Assembly: GCA_000320545.1 (NCBI GenBank)
Contig: ADNK01003293.1
Location: 1-25,038 of the forward strand
Reading direction: 5' to 3'
DNA from: Bigelowiella natans CCMP2755
Lineage: Eukaryota > Cercozoa > Chlorarachniophyceae
Length of the DNA: 25,038 nt
Below the pieces are notes generated by a model that saw only the letters and a list, made by a program, of their open reading frames with translations, had not been told where the DNA came from and searched no databases. This document shows positions 10,661-20,590 of this stretch, piece after piece (the stretch's first letter is position 1; each line of letters begins with the position of its first letter). Position numbers and translations under genes: made by a program.

Positions 10661-13600
10661 ATGATCGTAATGGCGGCCGCGGCTTTCATAGGCAGGTACC
10701 CTACCTCGCATTTCTGCTTGCCATTCCGGGCTATTCTCACATTTTGATTCATTTTTCGAATCGTGATTCTATCAACTTATTCGTGGAAAGCTAAATAAAG
10801 AGTTGCTTTTTTGGTGTAGGACCTACTTTACTTCCGGTTCCAATCTCGAGCTCCGACCATCTCGGCACACAGTTGGATTGTTTTCCCTTCCGTCAGCGTC
10901 TCGTCCTTTGTCACGTTCGAACATTCGCTTGGATTCGGCAACGCAGAGAAATCTGATCTCTAAACTAAACTTCCCATCACCGACAATTTCAGTATCCCAA
11001 TCACTGCATCCACGCGCTTCGGTCATTACAGAGGAAAACAAGAAAGAATCGTCTGACACATCCTTATTGCCGGATGTTGCGGTGGATGCGGAGATTCCAA
11101 CCCAATATGATTTTACAGCTGTAGAGGAAAAACTATATAAATTTTGGGAGAAAAACGGGTACTTTAAACCGAGGGAGCAGGAAGACGACGCGGCTGAAGA
11201 CGGAGCCCCTGCCGAGAAGAAATCATACGTAATTCCCATGCCACCCCCCAACGTGACAGGATATCTCCACATGGGGCATGCGCTATTCGTTGCAGTTCAA
11301 GACATATTGGCCCGATTTCACCGTATGCTGGGGGAGCCTACGCTTTATCTCCCAGGGACTGACCACGCTGGGATTGCAACACAGCTGCTCGTTGAGAGAG
11401 ACCTGGCGACAAGGAACCTGTCACGGCACGAAATGGGCCGTGAAGCGTTCCTAGAGAAGGTGTGGGAATGGAAGAACGAGAAGGGGGGCTACATCATTGA
11501 GCAGATGAAGCGACTCGGCGCATCCGCCGACTGGGATCGGGAGAAATTCACGCTTGACCCCGAGCTGAATGAGGCTGTCAACGAGGCCTTCGTCCGCCTG
11601 CACGAGAAGGGACTTGTGTACAGAGGCGAGCGGATGGTAAACTGGTCTCCGAATCTGCAAACCGCTGTTTCTGACCTCGAGGTAGAGTATGAGGACAGGC
11701 CTAACGGAAAGCTGTACGTGTTTAAGTACCCCATCGCCGACTCCGAGGAGCACCTTCCAGTGGCCACTACCCGCCCCGAAACCATTCTGGGAGACACGGC
11801 AGTTTGCGTTCACCCGGATGATGACCGATATCGGCACCTAGTCGGCAAAGAGGTCGTAGTGCCAATCGTAAATCGAAGAATCCCCATAATCGCTGACGAG
11901 TATGTAGATATGGAGTTCGGAACTGGGGCTCTGAAGATCACCCCGGCACATGACCCAAACGACTACGAAATCGGCAAGAAGCATGAGCTCGAGAGCATTA
12001 ACATCATGAACAAGGACGCGACGATGAATGGAAACGCCGACAAGTACAAGGGAATGGATCGATACGAGTGCAGGAAGCAGCTGTGGGCGGATATGGACCC
12101 TGCCGGGCTTGTGCTGAATGTGACAAAGCACGCAACAAGAGTGCCTATCAGTCAGAGGGGTGGGGAAATGATCGAACCCATGATTTCCACGCAATGGTTT
12201 GTGAAGGCCGATGGAATGGCGGCCAAGGCCTTGCAGGCTGTAAGATCGGGCGAGACCAAGTTCGTCCCCCCCCGGTTCGAACGAATGTGGGACTATTGGC
12301 TGGAGGACATCCGCGATTGGTGCGTGTCGCGCCAGCTCTGGTGGGGGCACAGAATACCAGTCTGGCACGTCCTCGATGAGGACGGAGCCTACCTGTCAGA
12401 CGAACGAATGCGCTCCTCCTCCTCCTCCTCCTCCTCCTCCTCCTCCTCCTCCGAGCTTCCCGGATACGTTGTCGCCAGAAACGAGGCGGAGGCTTACGAG
12501 AAGGCTCGGGGGGAGTATGGGCAGGATGTGAAGCTTGCTCAGGATGACGACGTGCTGGACACGTGGTTCTCTAGCGGCCTCTGGCCTTTCGCTACGATGG
12601 GGTGGCCGAACACCGAGAAGGACGACTTCAAGAAGTTTTACCCTGCCGCCATTCTGGAGACGGGGTACGACATTCTGTTTTTCTGGGTAGCGAGAATGGT
12701 GATGCTGGGCACAGAGCTCACCGGGGAGACCCCCTTCGAGACCATCTACCTGCACGGGCTAGTACGAGATGAGAAGGGGAAGAAGATGTCTAAGACGAAG
12801 GGAAACGTCATCGATCCCATCGAAACGATCGACAAGTACGGCGCGGATGCGCTGCGGTACTCCCTCGTCACCGGCGGGTCGCCCGGTCAAGACGTGCCCC
12901 TCTCCATGGAGAAAATAGAGGGAAACAGGAACTTTGCGAACAAGCTATGGAACGCAGGTCGCTACTTGATACAGATGGTGGAGCAGAAAAAGCAGCTGCT
13001 CTCCGCTGAGGAGCTGACTGCGAGCCTCGCCGTGGACGGCGCCATGACGCAGGAGAGCCTTGACCAGCTGCCGCTACCAGAACGGTACATCGTCTCCCGC
13101 GCGCACGAGTTGGTGGAGAAGGTCACCAGCGCGCTGCACGATCACCGGATATCGGAGGCCGGGTCTCTCGTCTACGACTTCTTGTGGAACCAGTACACGG
13201 CGTGGTACATCGAGGCTTCCAAGGTGCAGCAGAGCGAGACGAGCCTGAAGACACTCGTCTACGTGTTCGATACGTGCCTGAGGTTGCTGCACCCTTTCAT
13301 GCCGTATGTCACGGAGACTCTCTGGCAGCGCCTACCGCACCACGGCGACGCGCTTATGGTAGCTAGCTGGCCTTCAGTAGAGGGAATGGCCGCCTTGCCG
13401 CGAAGCAGCTCTGCGGAAGAAAAATTCGGTCTTTTGCAGGATATCGTGAATTCGGTGCGTTCCGCTCGCGCTGAGTACAAGGTCGAGCCGGGTAAGAAGA
13501 TAGGAGCATCCATCCTCATATCCGACAAAGACGGCTTGGAGGCGATTCAGCAGGAGCAGAGTGTGCTAGCTTTCATTGCCCGCATCGAAGAAAGCAACTT

Positions 13601-13904
13601 GGCCATCCAGGGATTCGAGGACTACAAGCCTCTCTCGGAGGGCAAGTCGGTGAAGCTGGTGATTCGCGATGGGGTTGAGGCTCATTTACCGTTGAATCAA
13701 TTGGTGGACGCCGAAAAGGAAAGGGTGCGCCTCTCGAAGCAAGCCGAGAAAATGGAGAAGGACATCGAGCTGCTGAAGAAACGTCTCGAGTCAAAGGGTT
13801 TTGTTGACAAAGCTCCTCCGAAGAAAGTGGAGGAAACAAGGCAGCAGCTCGAAGAAAAAGTATCGCAACTGGGAAATATTAAGGATACTATAGCATCCTT
13901 ATAG
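10661..13904 (+). CDS. VARS: Valyl-tRNA synthetase, bacterial type, probably organelle-targeted
   Basis: Two exons: 10661-10695 and 10820-13904 (124-bp intron), 1039 residues. The long frame has no ATG before the catalytic core, so the start must come from an upstream exon; MIVMAAAAFIG joined at GGCAG/GTACC to GTGTAG/GACC fits in phase. It charges tRNA-Val with valine. Class I motifs are HMGH (162-165, in PPNVTGYLHMGHAL) and KMSKT (667-671, usually KMSKS). The editing domain has the TTRPETILGDTA and DPNDYEIGKKH motifs, WFSSGLWPF follows, and the C-terminal coiled-coil tRNA arm starts near LNQLVDAEKERVRL. The first about 80 residues are Arg/Ser-rich and nearly free of acid, as expected for a mitochondrial or plastid transit peptide. 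A TCC repeat (12414-12452) inserts 13 Ser at residues 544-556 before the DVLDTWFSS motif. Alternative start: the second ATG at 10670. Confidence 0.96.
12414..12452 (+). repeat. TCC microsatellite coding for 13 Ser in ValRS
   Basis: Thirteen TCC units lie in frame between LSDERMR and ELPGYVV. Family members have a short variable loop here, so the insertion is probably tolerated on the surface. Confidence 0.9.
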
Positions 13905-14467
13905 CATTTACAGTTGGCTATCCTTTAACAAAGCGTAACGTGAAACGAATCTGCTGCCTAGACTGAATATGTTGGAATTATGCTTTGTTTGACGCGCAGA
14001 GCAGCCTGTAAGTAGCGATAGTACAGTGTGCAATATGTACTAATGCTAGGTGACTATATGTAATAATATTTGCTACGAGCTGTATTTATGCTGGTAATAG
14101 GCAACTTTGCAGCAAGGCAGTTAGGACGTTTATAACTGACACGTCGTAGACCAGCCCACTACATGAATGCATGCATTCTGACATATTTGATATTTTGAAT
14201 CGTATACACGCACATTACATGTAGCTATTATGTATAGCATGCGCCACGTACTGCTTTTCATATAGCCAGATAGCGTACTAGCGTAGCTATATAGGCAGAT
14301 TGGATGACTATTGGAAAAATGTAATTATTTCATTACATCCGTCTCATACATGGATGTGCACTTAGCATTTTCACAGAGTTCCGATCCAGTCTTAAGAGTT
14401 TCTTCTTCATGAGCAAGCTTATGCCATTTAAAATATGTTTTGATGAGCAGCAGTTATTGCTCCAACG
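13905..14467. other. Convergent spacer, island 3
   Basis: This gene-free stretch lies between the 3' ends of ValRS (+) and the TFIIS-N gene (-). It is AT-rich with TAGCTAT-type words and one minus-strand copy of the dispersed element (14284-14347). No coding frame is supported. Confidence 0.65.
14284..14347 (-). repeat. Dispersed 3'-spacer element, copy 2 (minus strand)
   Basis: Read on the minus strand it starts ATGAGACGGATGTAATGAA, then an AT-rich spacer, CCAATAGTCATCC, and TATATAGCTACGC. It sits 120 bp after the stop codon of the TFIIS-N gene, on the same strand. Confidence 0.78.
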
Positions 14468-15088
14468 TTATTCAGCTTTCTTTGCAGCCTTCTTGTAGAG
14501 TGACTTCCAGGACGAAAACAAGGTCTTCGCTCTTCGAGAAATCTCCGCTGCATCACTCTTCCGGAATGGGTTCAACGTCTTGATAACATATGAAATTGCA
14601 AGAAGTTAAGCTTAAAAATAAAATTGGTGTCAAGGTAGGAGGCGCCTTCTATCACGTCATGTTTATACGTAAGGGCAGCCGTTACTTTTACATCATTTTT
14701 CAATTTTCCTTTGGCAACGGCATCATACCTTCGCAATAAGAGTTGTCTTGAGGGTTTGGACATCCATTTCAGCCCCCTGAAGCTTCTTTATCGCCTCCAA
14801 AATCTGAGTGCAATCGATTGCTAAATTTCCTATTCTTTGTTTGTCAATTTCCGGAAATAAAACCCCCACCTTATCATTATCAGAATCCTTGGACTCCAAA
14901 ACCGCTTGAATGACCTTGATTTCTGTTGTACTGTAGCGCTTTTTAGATTGCGCATGATTTCCACTCTCTGGGTCGGTGTCCCCGTGAACAACCTTCTCCT
15001 TCTTCCTCTGTTCGGTGAGTTTTCGCTTCTTAAGCAACTTTGCCAGCGCCGCCTCTTCCTTCCTTTTTTGCTCACGTTCGCTCTTCAT
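14468..15088 (-). CDS. Small TFIIS N-terminal (LW) domain protein
   Basis: Two exons on the minus strand, 14729-15088 and 14468-14578, with a 150-bp intron (GCGAAG/GTATGA to ATCAAG/ACGTTG) that has a CTTAAC branch-like site. The product is 156 residues. The N-terminal 40 residues are highly charged (EREQKRKEEAALAKLLKKRK), probably helical. Residues about 90-150 match the TFIIS N-terminal four-helix domain: ILEAIKKLQGAEMDVQTLK, then LNPFRKSDAAEISRRAKTLF and SSWKSLYKK, with the conserved Trp of the final helix. This domain binds disordered motifs in transcription elongation factors (TFIIS, Elongin A, Med26, IWS1). Here it is almost the whole protein; no zinc ribbon or Pol II-binding domain follows. 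The start is the first ATG in the open exon; an extra 5' exon is possible. Confidence 0.72.
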
Positions 15089-15391
15089 TAATCCTTCCTC
15101 TATTGTCCAAAGGAGGAAAAAAAAGGGGGTAAGCTAGCGAGTAGTTGTGGGGAGCAGGCGGCGCGGAAAGCGTTTCGTTCGACACCTTTGTCTATTTGCT
15201 TGTTTAATGCTGCGTAGTCAGCGCCCCCGCGTCTGGATAAGGTAAAGAATGAATCAGTACACGTACCCCTCCTAATTTCTGTCCGCCAGCTTTCTCATGT
15301 AAAAATAGCTATATCATTCACACCGTCGCTTGCCTGTGACGACGTTCTTCTGATCGATGCCAACATCCTCCAGGCCTTCATGAAGGTCGTC
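15089..15391. other. Spacer between two minus-strand genes
   Basis: This 303-bp stretch lies between the unknown 91-residue gene and the TFIIS-N gene, both on the minus strand. It probably holds the 3' end of the first and the promoter of the second. No coding exon was supported. Confidence 0.45.
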
Positions 15392-15829
15392 CTAACGCCG
15401 TATGAACACCCGTTGCTCTAAGCTTTCAATATCTAAATCTCCCTTGAATCTATAGGTGTATAGGTGTACTTACGGAACAGAACGTCTACCTCGAAGGTCC
15501 ATTTGAGCGTATTCTCGCCCTTTTTTTGCCACACAACCTCCTCTGTGGAACTCTTTGCTAGTTTTATTCTCCACCCATCCATCTCGATGGTGTTCGCAAC
15601 TTCCTTCAATTCATACTTGAGGCCATTTCCAAATTCTGCGTGAGATCCTCTGACCTTTATTGTATACCCAAACTGGGCGTGGTTCCAAACACCTTGAAGG
15701 TCTGTTTTACGAGGAGGGAGGAGGAGGAGGCAGGGAGGAGCACAACGCAAGGGGTAGTGCGATCAGAAATTCACTCATTCACTGGATGCCTAACACTTTC
15801 CCCATACTTTTTAATGAGACTTCCTCCAT
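15392..15829 (-). CDS. Unknown small protein, single beta-rich domain (91 residues)
   Basis: Three proposed exons on the minus strand: 15808-15829, 15474-15701 and 15392-15417; introns of 106 and 56 bp, phases consistent. The core exon is clear: LQGVWNHAQFGYTIKVRG, then EFGNGLKYELKEV, IEMDGWRIKLAKSS and EVVWQKKGENTLKWTF. Regularly spaced Trp and Gly (GVW, DGW, VVW, LKWTF) suggest four to six short strands of one small beta domain. I do not recognise the family. The 5' exon is the weakest part: exon 2 could begin at ACAG/ACC or CAAG/GTG, both in the same phase, and the ATG lies in a CCATGG that also offers a start on the other strand. The protein has no signal peptide or membrane segment. Confidence 0.5.
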
Positions 15830-16703
15830 GGCTTTCGCGTGCTCGAAGGATACACAAAGAAGTTGTTATATCCCCAACGCACGAAGCTGTCTCCACGTCC
15901 TCATTCAATATCAGCACTGCAAGAAGGGGAACGTCAAAAATCAGATAAATCGCCAGGTAAATAACCCTGCGTCACGAAAATATTGTTGTCGCAGACACAA
16001 AACAATCGGTGTTTTCGCAGTTGTGCGTCTCGAGATAGATGTTTTCGGCTTGAGTTGTTGCCGTGTTGAAGGAGGGTTGAAAACGAATTGCTTCCCGTCG
16101 ATTTTCAGGTAAAAACGGATCTGTTTTCGCTCTACGACTTGTACGAGTCCCTCCTAAGACAGACGGCGACAAGGGAAGACAACAGATTTCGGGAACAACA
16201 GCATCCGGTTTTATCTTGGAAATCTGTATTGAAATCATGTCGCACTCAGAAAAACGCCTTGATCGGTTCCGATTGAATGTTAAAGTATTCCAAGCATCGA
16301 CCTCCGACTGGCTATACCCAACACGTCTTCCCTTCGTGTGTCGCGAGCGCGTTCGTACGCCTCCTCCACCCTTTGCACCGGTGAAGCGAGGCAATTTTGT
16401 CGTCATCGTCGTCGTCGAAAGCTTGTGCAAGGTTGATTTGAATCTGTGGAGAGGTTGTGTGAGTGTTGGTTGTGGGTTAGAGACGGGGAAGAAACAGGTG
16501 GAGGCTAAGACGAGCACCATGCTTCTGGTGTCAATTCCCCCTCATTTCCCCTTTGCTCAGAGCACGAACCAGGCAACGAATCTGAGTAAGCTGTTGAAGA
16601 ATCCATTGTCAAGGCGATTCTTTACGAAGTAATGCATCAAGCATGAAGACCCTCCTCTCGTTAGTTTGAAGAGTTCAAAACTACTTTCCTCCTTGCACCG
16701 AAA
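15830..16703. other. Unresolved stretch: open frames on both strands
   Basis: This 874-bp stretch lies 5' of both flanking genes and is longer than the other divergent spacers, so it may hide another gene. Plus strand: a candidate exon 15828-15957 (MAFACSKDTQRSCYIPN start) ends CGCCAG/GTAAAT and joins in phase to an exon after TTTTCAG at 16108 (KTDLFSLYDLYESLLRQ). A second plus frame stays open to 16632. Minus strand: 15972-16520 is open for 182 codons, and 15770-15955 reads FDVPLLAVLILNEDVE. No motif decides between them. Confidence 0.35.
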
Positions 16704-18528
16704 ATGGGATCGCTTGTGGCAACACCGTCATTCGCCACCAACTGTAACTCCCGGAGAAGGAGAGAATTCCGTCCGAAATCGTTCGCATCGCTTCAGGTGA
16801 TGGATTGATTACCACCGCGTACAATGTGCTGTCACTCGGCTAATGAACGCCTTTATTTGTTGGTGTGCCATTTCAAAGAGCGAAAACATGAGATTGCTAG
16901 AGGAAACAGAGAACCTCGCTGTTCAAGTGGAGGGATGGAAGCGTTACCGCTCTAAGCGCCTGGTGGAGATTGAACGTCTAAAAAAAAAGATTGCGGAATT
17001 GAGGAGGCTTCATGCAGGTACACACCGCCAACAACCATTCAAATCATATCTCAAATTTGTCCATTCAGGCTCTGGACAGGGATCGTCATCAACCCTGACG
17101 ACGATCAACGAATCAACTAGCGAATCATCAGCAAGGATTCTGAGTACAGGAGCGGACGCAATCTCGCAGGGCAACATAGATTGGAACCAAGCAAGGGTCC
17201 ATCGGCTGCGAATGGATTGTCGCAGCAGCAGGAGCAATAGCTCGAATAATACCTACATTGATGATGGAAAAAGAGGCACTTTTAAGGGATCTGCTACCTC
17301 GAGACACTCTGATGTGTTACTCGGAAACACAAGGCCAATGCTGCCCCCATCATCTCCGAAGAAATCACAGCAGCAGCAGCTGCCGGATCGATATCAGAGG
17401 GACAATGAGCTCAGCCACCGCCATTTTCACGACCGGAAAAACAGCTGCACCTCACTTACGAGTACCGTCGCCACTGGCAAATCAACCGTTGGATCAGCTA
17501 TAAATTGTAGTCAGGCTACTAACACGCAACTCGAGATTGAGGCGGAGGCCGCACCGATTGAAACATCACACGATGTTACAAACAAGAGCAAGGTCACCCA
17601 GCCCCAAAGAAAGTTCTACTATCGAATGAACGACATCAAGGTCGTCCAAAAGGTGGGGGAGGGGGTATTTGCAAAGGTCTTTAAGGTAGAAATACTGGCG
17701 AATAAGAAAATCGCAGCTCTGAAAGTGCCGAAATCAGCGGATGCGCACAGTAAATGCCTGAAGGAAGTCTTAGGTATTATGGGACTATCAGCGCAGCGTA
17801 ACATTCTGAGTATCCACGGAATGATAAAAACAGACTTTGACGACGCGGCCTTTCTACTCGAGTTCTGTGAGCTGGGTTCGCTGGACAAACTTCACGATAA
17901 GTTTGACTTGAAGCAAGAGAGCTGCTTCTACGGCATCGCCAGGGGAATCTTCATGGGCCTTATGCACCTGCATATCCACGGCTTCATCCACAGAGAGATT
18001 GCTTGCAGGAATCTGCTTGTGAGGAGAGACTGGAGCATCGCCATTGCTGATTTTAACCTTGCTGTCCGTAGTCATGATGCAAACGGTGAGTTCCAGGCTG
18101 TTCCTGGCGAGTCCCTGCCTTGGCCTTGGATGGCGCCTGAAGCTCTTAAGTATCTTACTTTCTCCTTCAAAAGCGATGTTTGGGCGGCAGGTGTAGCTCT
18201 CTGGGAGGTCCTGAATAAGGGCAAGGTGCCATATTCGAGCAAGCGCGGAACTAACGCTACTATGAACACGATTTCTCTGATATTGAAAGGCTCCTTGAAG
18301 CTACCGGTGAAAGGTAAGTACAAGAAGATTGTTATGGCTTGCTTGGAGGGGGACAGGCACCTAAGGCCTGATGCATGCGACGTATTCATTGACTACATTC
18401 CGGGAGGCAGGAAGTATATACTACAGTACGGCACAAAAGAAATGAGAAAGTGGTCGGAAAAGAGATTCACTCAAATGCTTATGGCAAGGAGCAGACCGAC
18501 AACGTCACATTCGATAAACACGGTATGA
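16704..18528 (+). CDS. Tyrosine-kinase-like protein kinase with HRE and DFN motifs (probable pseudokinase)
   Basis: Two exons, 16704-16796 and 16879-18528, joined by an 82-bp intron (CTTCAG/GTGATG to TTCAAAG/AGCGAA, CTAAT branch site). The product is 580 residues. Residues 32-75 form a charged coiled coil; about 80-275 are Ser/Gln-rich and disordered. The kinase domain starts near 279: glycine loop VGEGVFAKVF (290-299), AALKVPK with the ATP-binding Lys, catalytic loop HREIACRNLL, ADFN, then WMAPEAL and DVWAAGVALWEV. The CRNLL and WMAPE style is typical of tyrosine-kinase-like (TKL) kinases. The catalytic Asp of HRD is Glu (residue 404, GAG at 17995-17997) and the Gly of DFG is Asn (residue 424). 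Both suggest weak or absent catalysis. The stretch 17018-17068 (51 nt, no stop) has good GT...CAG borders and may be spliced out, giving 563 residues. Confidence 0.86.
17018..17068 (+). other. Possible 51-nt frame-neutral intron in the kinase gene
   Basis: Bounded by CATGCAG/GTACAC and CCATTCAG/GCTCTG, it is 51 nt long, divisible by three and stop-free. Removing it joins LHAG to SGQGSS in frame; keeping it adds 17 residues. Both forms would be translatable. Confidence 0.5.
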
Positions 18529-19553
18529 CGACGATTGATAGCAGACGAAATATTGATTTCGCTATGATTTATTATTCGCAAATTGCCCGCTTATCCTCGG
18601 ATGGGTTAAATTAGTGCGCAAAGGACAAAGAACGAAAGAGTGTTACCTGATGCAATTATAAGTGTTTCGGAATGCCGCTGAGGTAGGCAATGCATTTATG
18701 TACATATGACATTTGTACATGCACGCATTCATACTCGTGAGACTACACAAACGCAATGTTAGAAATGATCGGCGCGGACTACATATTTTCGGCATCAATA
18801 AGGCCAACTGTGAATTTTTATTGTCGTACTTACGTATTAGCGCTTATGAGACGGATGCAGTGAATATATTTTTTGTTTTTGGCAATTGTCATCCTAACTC
18901 TATAACATAGCTATGCAAAGCTACAGCTACAGCGCTTATGTTAAATTTATTTGTTTTGCTTAACGCTTATAGCTTAGCAAGCATGCTAGCATGCATCACA
19001 ACAATCTAAACTCATGCTTGTGGCTTAAGCAGTCAAGCTCACGCTACACATTCCACAGCTAGCTGCTAGCGTGCTACCACTAGATCATAGCTATTGCGTG
19101 TGCAATGGTGCGCAGATCAAGTCACCAGTACACAGCTACATTAGGATGGCCATTAAAAAAAATCGCTTCCGCGCGTGCAACGTGCTTTGTCATGTAGTCT
19201 AGATGTGCTCCTTGCTGTTCAATCACTATTCCGGTTGCGATGCGAGTGTGGAGTTAGAGAACACAATGCTTGTAAAACGATTTCACAACAGGCACGGCGA
19301 CATATGCCCAAAGTGTTTTTTGGAAATGTCTCGCTCAAAATCCGTGTGCATGCAAGCAATACATCTAGACATCTGTGCAAAATTATATTAGTTTTCACCT
19401 ACATTTAACGCTTGCACTTGCAATGCTTTTGTGAATACATTTGTAGCCATAAATTTATATATGCATAATAAATATATTTTCTATGTGTAATTTTATAATA
19501 AATTAAACCTAAAATTAACGCAACAGGCTCACTAAGCAAACTGCTTCTGTATC
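18529..19553. other. Convergent spacer, island 4
   Basis: This gene-free stretch lies between the 3' ends of the kinase gene (+) and ISCA2 (-). It is rich in GCTAGC/AGCATGC-type words and contains the dispersed element (18846-18950) and the 14-bp word shared with island 2. Short frames such as 19175-19408 have no motif. Confidence 0.65.
18846..18950 (+). repeat. Dispersed 3'-spacer element, copy 3
   Basis: ATGAGACGGATGCAGTGAA, an AT/T-rich spacer, GGCAATTGTCATCCTAA, then CATAGCTATGCAAAGC and ACAGCGCTTATGTT. The tail matches the copy at 23889. AGCGCTTATG also occurs immediately before the element (18838-18847), so the 10-mer flanks it. It lies 317 bp past the kinase stop codon on the same strand. 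Confidence 0.8.
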
Positions 19554-20205
19554 TCACATCTTTGGAGAAAAGGACACCCCACAACCGCATGCGGATTCAG
19601 AGTTTGGATTTGCTGCTACAATAAACTTGCTGCCAATGAGCTCTTGCTCGTAATCAATGGTAGAACCTTTAAGAAACTCCATTGAGGCCTCATCTACGAC
19701 TACGGTAGCCCCATTCTCCTCAAAGACCGAATCGCCTTCCTCATTTTCAGCCTTCATCGGTTCAAGTACAAATTCATACTGAAATCCAGAACATCCTTAA
19801 GAAAAGAAATTCGTTAGTTAGTCAGAATGTTGAGAATACAGCTACTAGATAGACACGAACCTCCACTGTCAACTCGCACACGTAATCTAAAGTCCTCGTT
19901 TTTCTTTTCCTTCAACTCCATTAATCGCTTGCAGCATGACTCCGATATTCGCAATTCCTGAGATGCCTCCGTAGAAAGAGGTCTTTATGCAAAGCATCAG
20001 AGAATGTAACCCGAGTGCAGGGCCGTGGATGTCATGGTGGTGGGGTAACTACAAAAAAAGTGCGATTGAAAGACGCCATCTTCTTCGTCTACCTTGTTTC
20101 TTTCGTCTCTAGAGAGGGGAATGGAAGCTTTCTTATTGTGATCCCAAGATAAGTTGAAGGCCTGGTGGTGATTCGTGTGACCTTGCGCGTGAGCAGCCTC
20201 CGCAT
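19554..20205 (-). CDS. ISCA2: Mitochondrial iron-sulfur assembly protein ISCA2
   Basis: Three exons on the minus strand: 20093-20205, 19861-19982 and 19554-19795; introns of 110 and 65 bp, all in phase. The product is 158 residues. ISCA2 works with ISCA1 and IBA57 in late mitochondrial assembly of 4Fe-4S clusters. The three conserved cysteines are Cys80 in GGCSGFQYEF and Cys148/Cys150 in ACGCGVSF. Between them, VVVDEASMEFLKGSTIDYEQ matches ISCA2 rather than ISCA1. The N-terminus MRRLLTRKVTRITTRPSTY is basic, acid-free and hydroxylated, a typical mitochondrial presequence, which decided the start; the frame is open further upstream to 20331, but that gives a less plausible leader. Both acceptors end AAG (CATAAAG, CTTAAG), a recurring feature of this window. 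Confidence 0.95.
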
Positions 20206-20354
20206 ATTCGCTCCTCCCTGTGGCTTCGTTGGGTTCTGAGAGGTCGAGGGAAGGATAAGTGAATCCTGAGGATTCGAGGAGAAATTAATGTTTCTAAAAA
20301 ACATATATTTACTAAAATATAAAAGACGCATACATAAAATACTACCTATTTTTC

Positions 20355-20590
20355 TTATTTCTGAAATCCTCCAGCTCCAGTTCCAGGATGAAAACCCCCA
20401 TTCCTTCTGGCCTCCGGTTTATTCCCGATAAAATAATGACTTCCGCTTCGTTCTTGAAACATTCATAGACACAATCCTTTTTACGACTACGACAAGATAA
20501 ACATGTAGATATTCTACCGGAAAGCCCCGCGTCGCTGGCTTGGAGATCGCGACGAGCGTAGCTGCAGGCCGGGAGGGGGAGGGGACTCAT
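20355..20590 (-). CDS. Doubtful small ORF (56 residues)
   Basis: Two proposed exons on the minus strand, 20518-20590 and 20355-20452 (65-bp intron, TTTCCG/GTAGAA to TTCAAG/AACGAA). The frame reads MSPLPLPACSYARRDL and ends NGGFHPGTGAGGFQK and a stop. A Gly-rich tail is the only feature. The unspliced frame is also open and ends at a donor-like AATAG/GTAGTA, and a strong acceptor (CCGGCCTGCAG) at about 20540 suggests that the real first exon may lie further upstream. It precedes ISCA2 on the same strand by 150 bp. It could equally be leader sequence of a longer ISCA2 transcript. Confidence 0.28.

Noticed and set aside
10255-10794. 179-codon plus-strand open frame upstream of ValRS
   Set aside because: No ATG start or motif, overlaps NAA30 exon 1 on the other strand, and ends at a stop inside the ValRS intron; out of phase with the ValRS acceptor.
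12396-12755. Minus-strand poly-Gly frame
   Set aside because: Antisense of the TCC repeat and surrounding conserved ValRS sequence.
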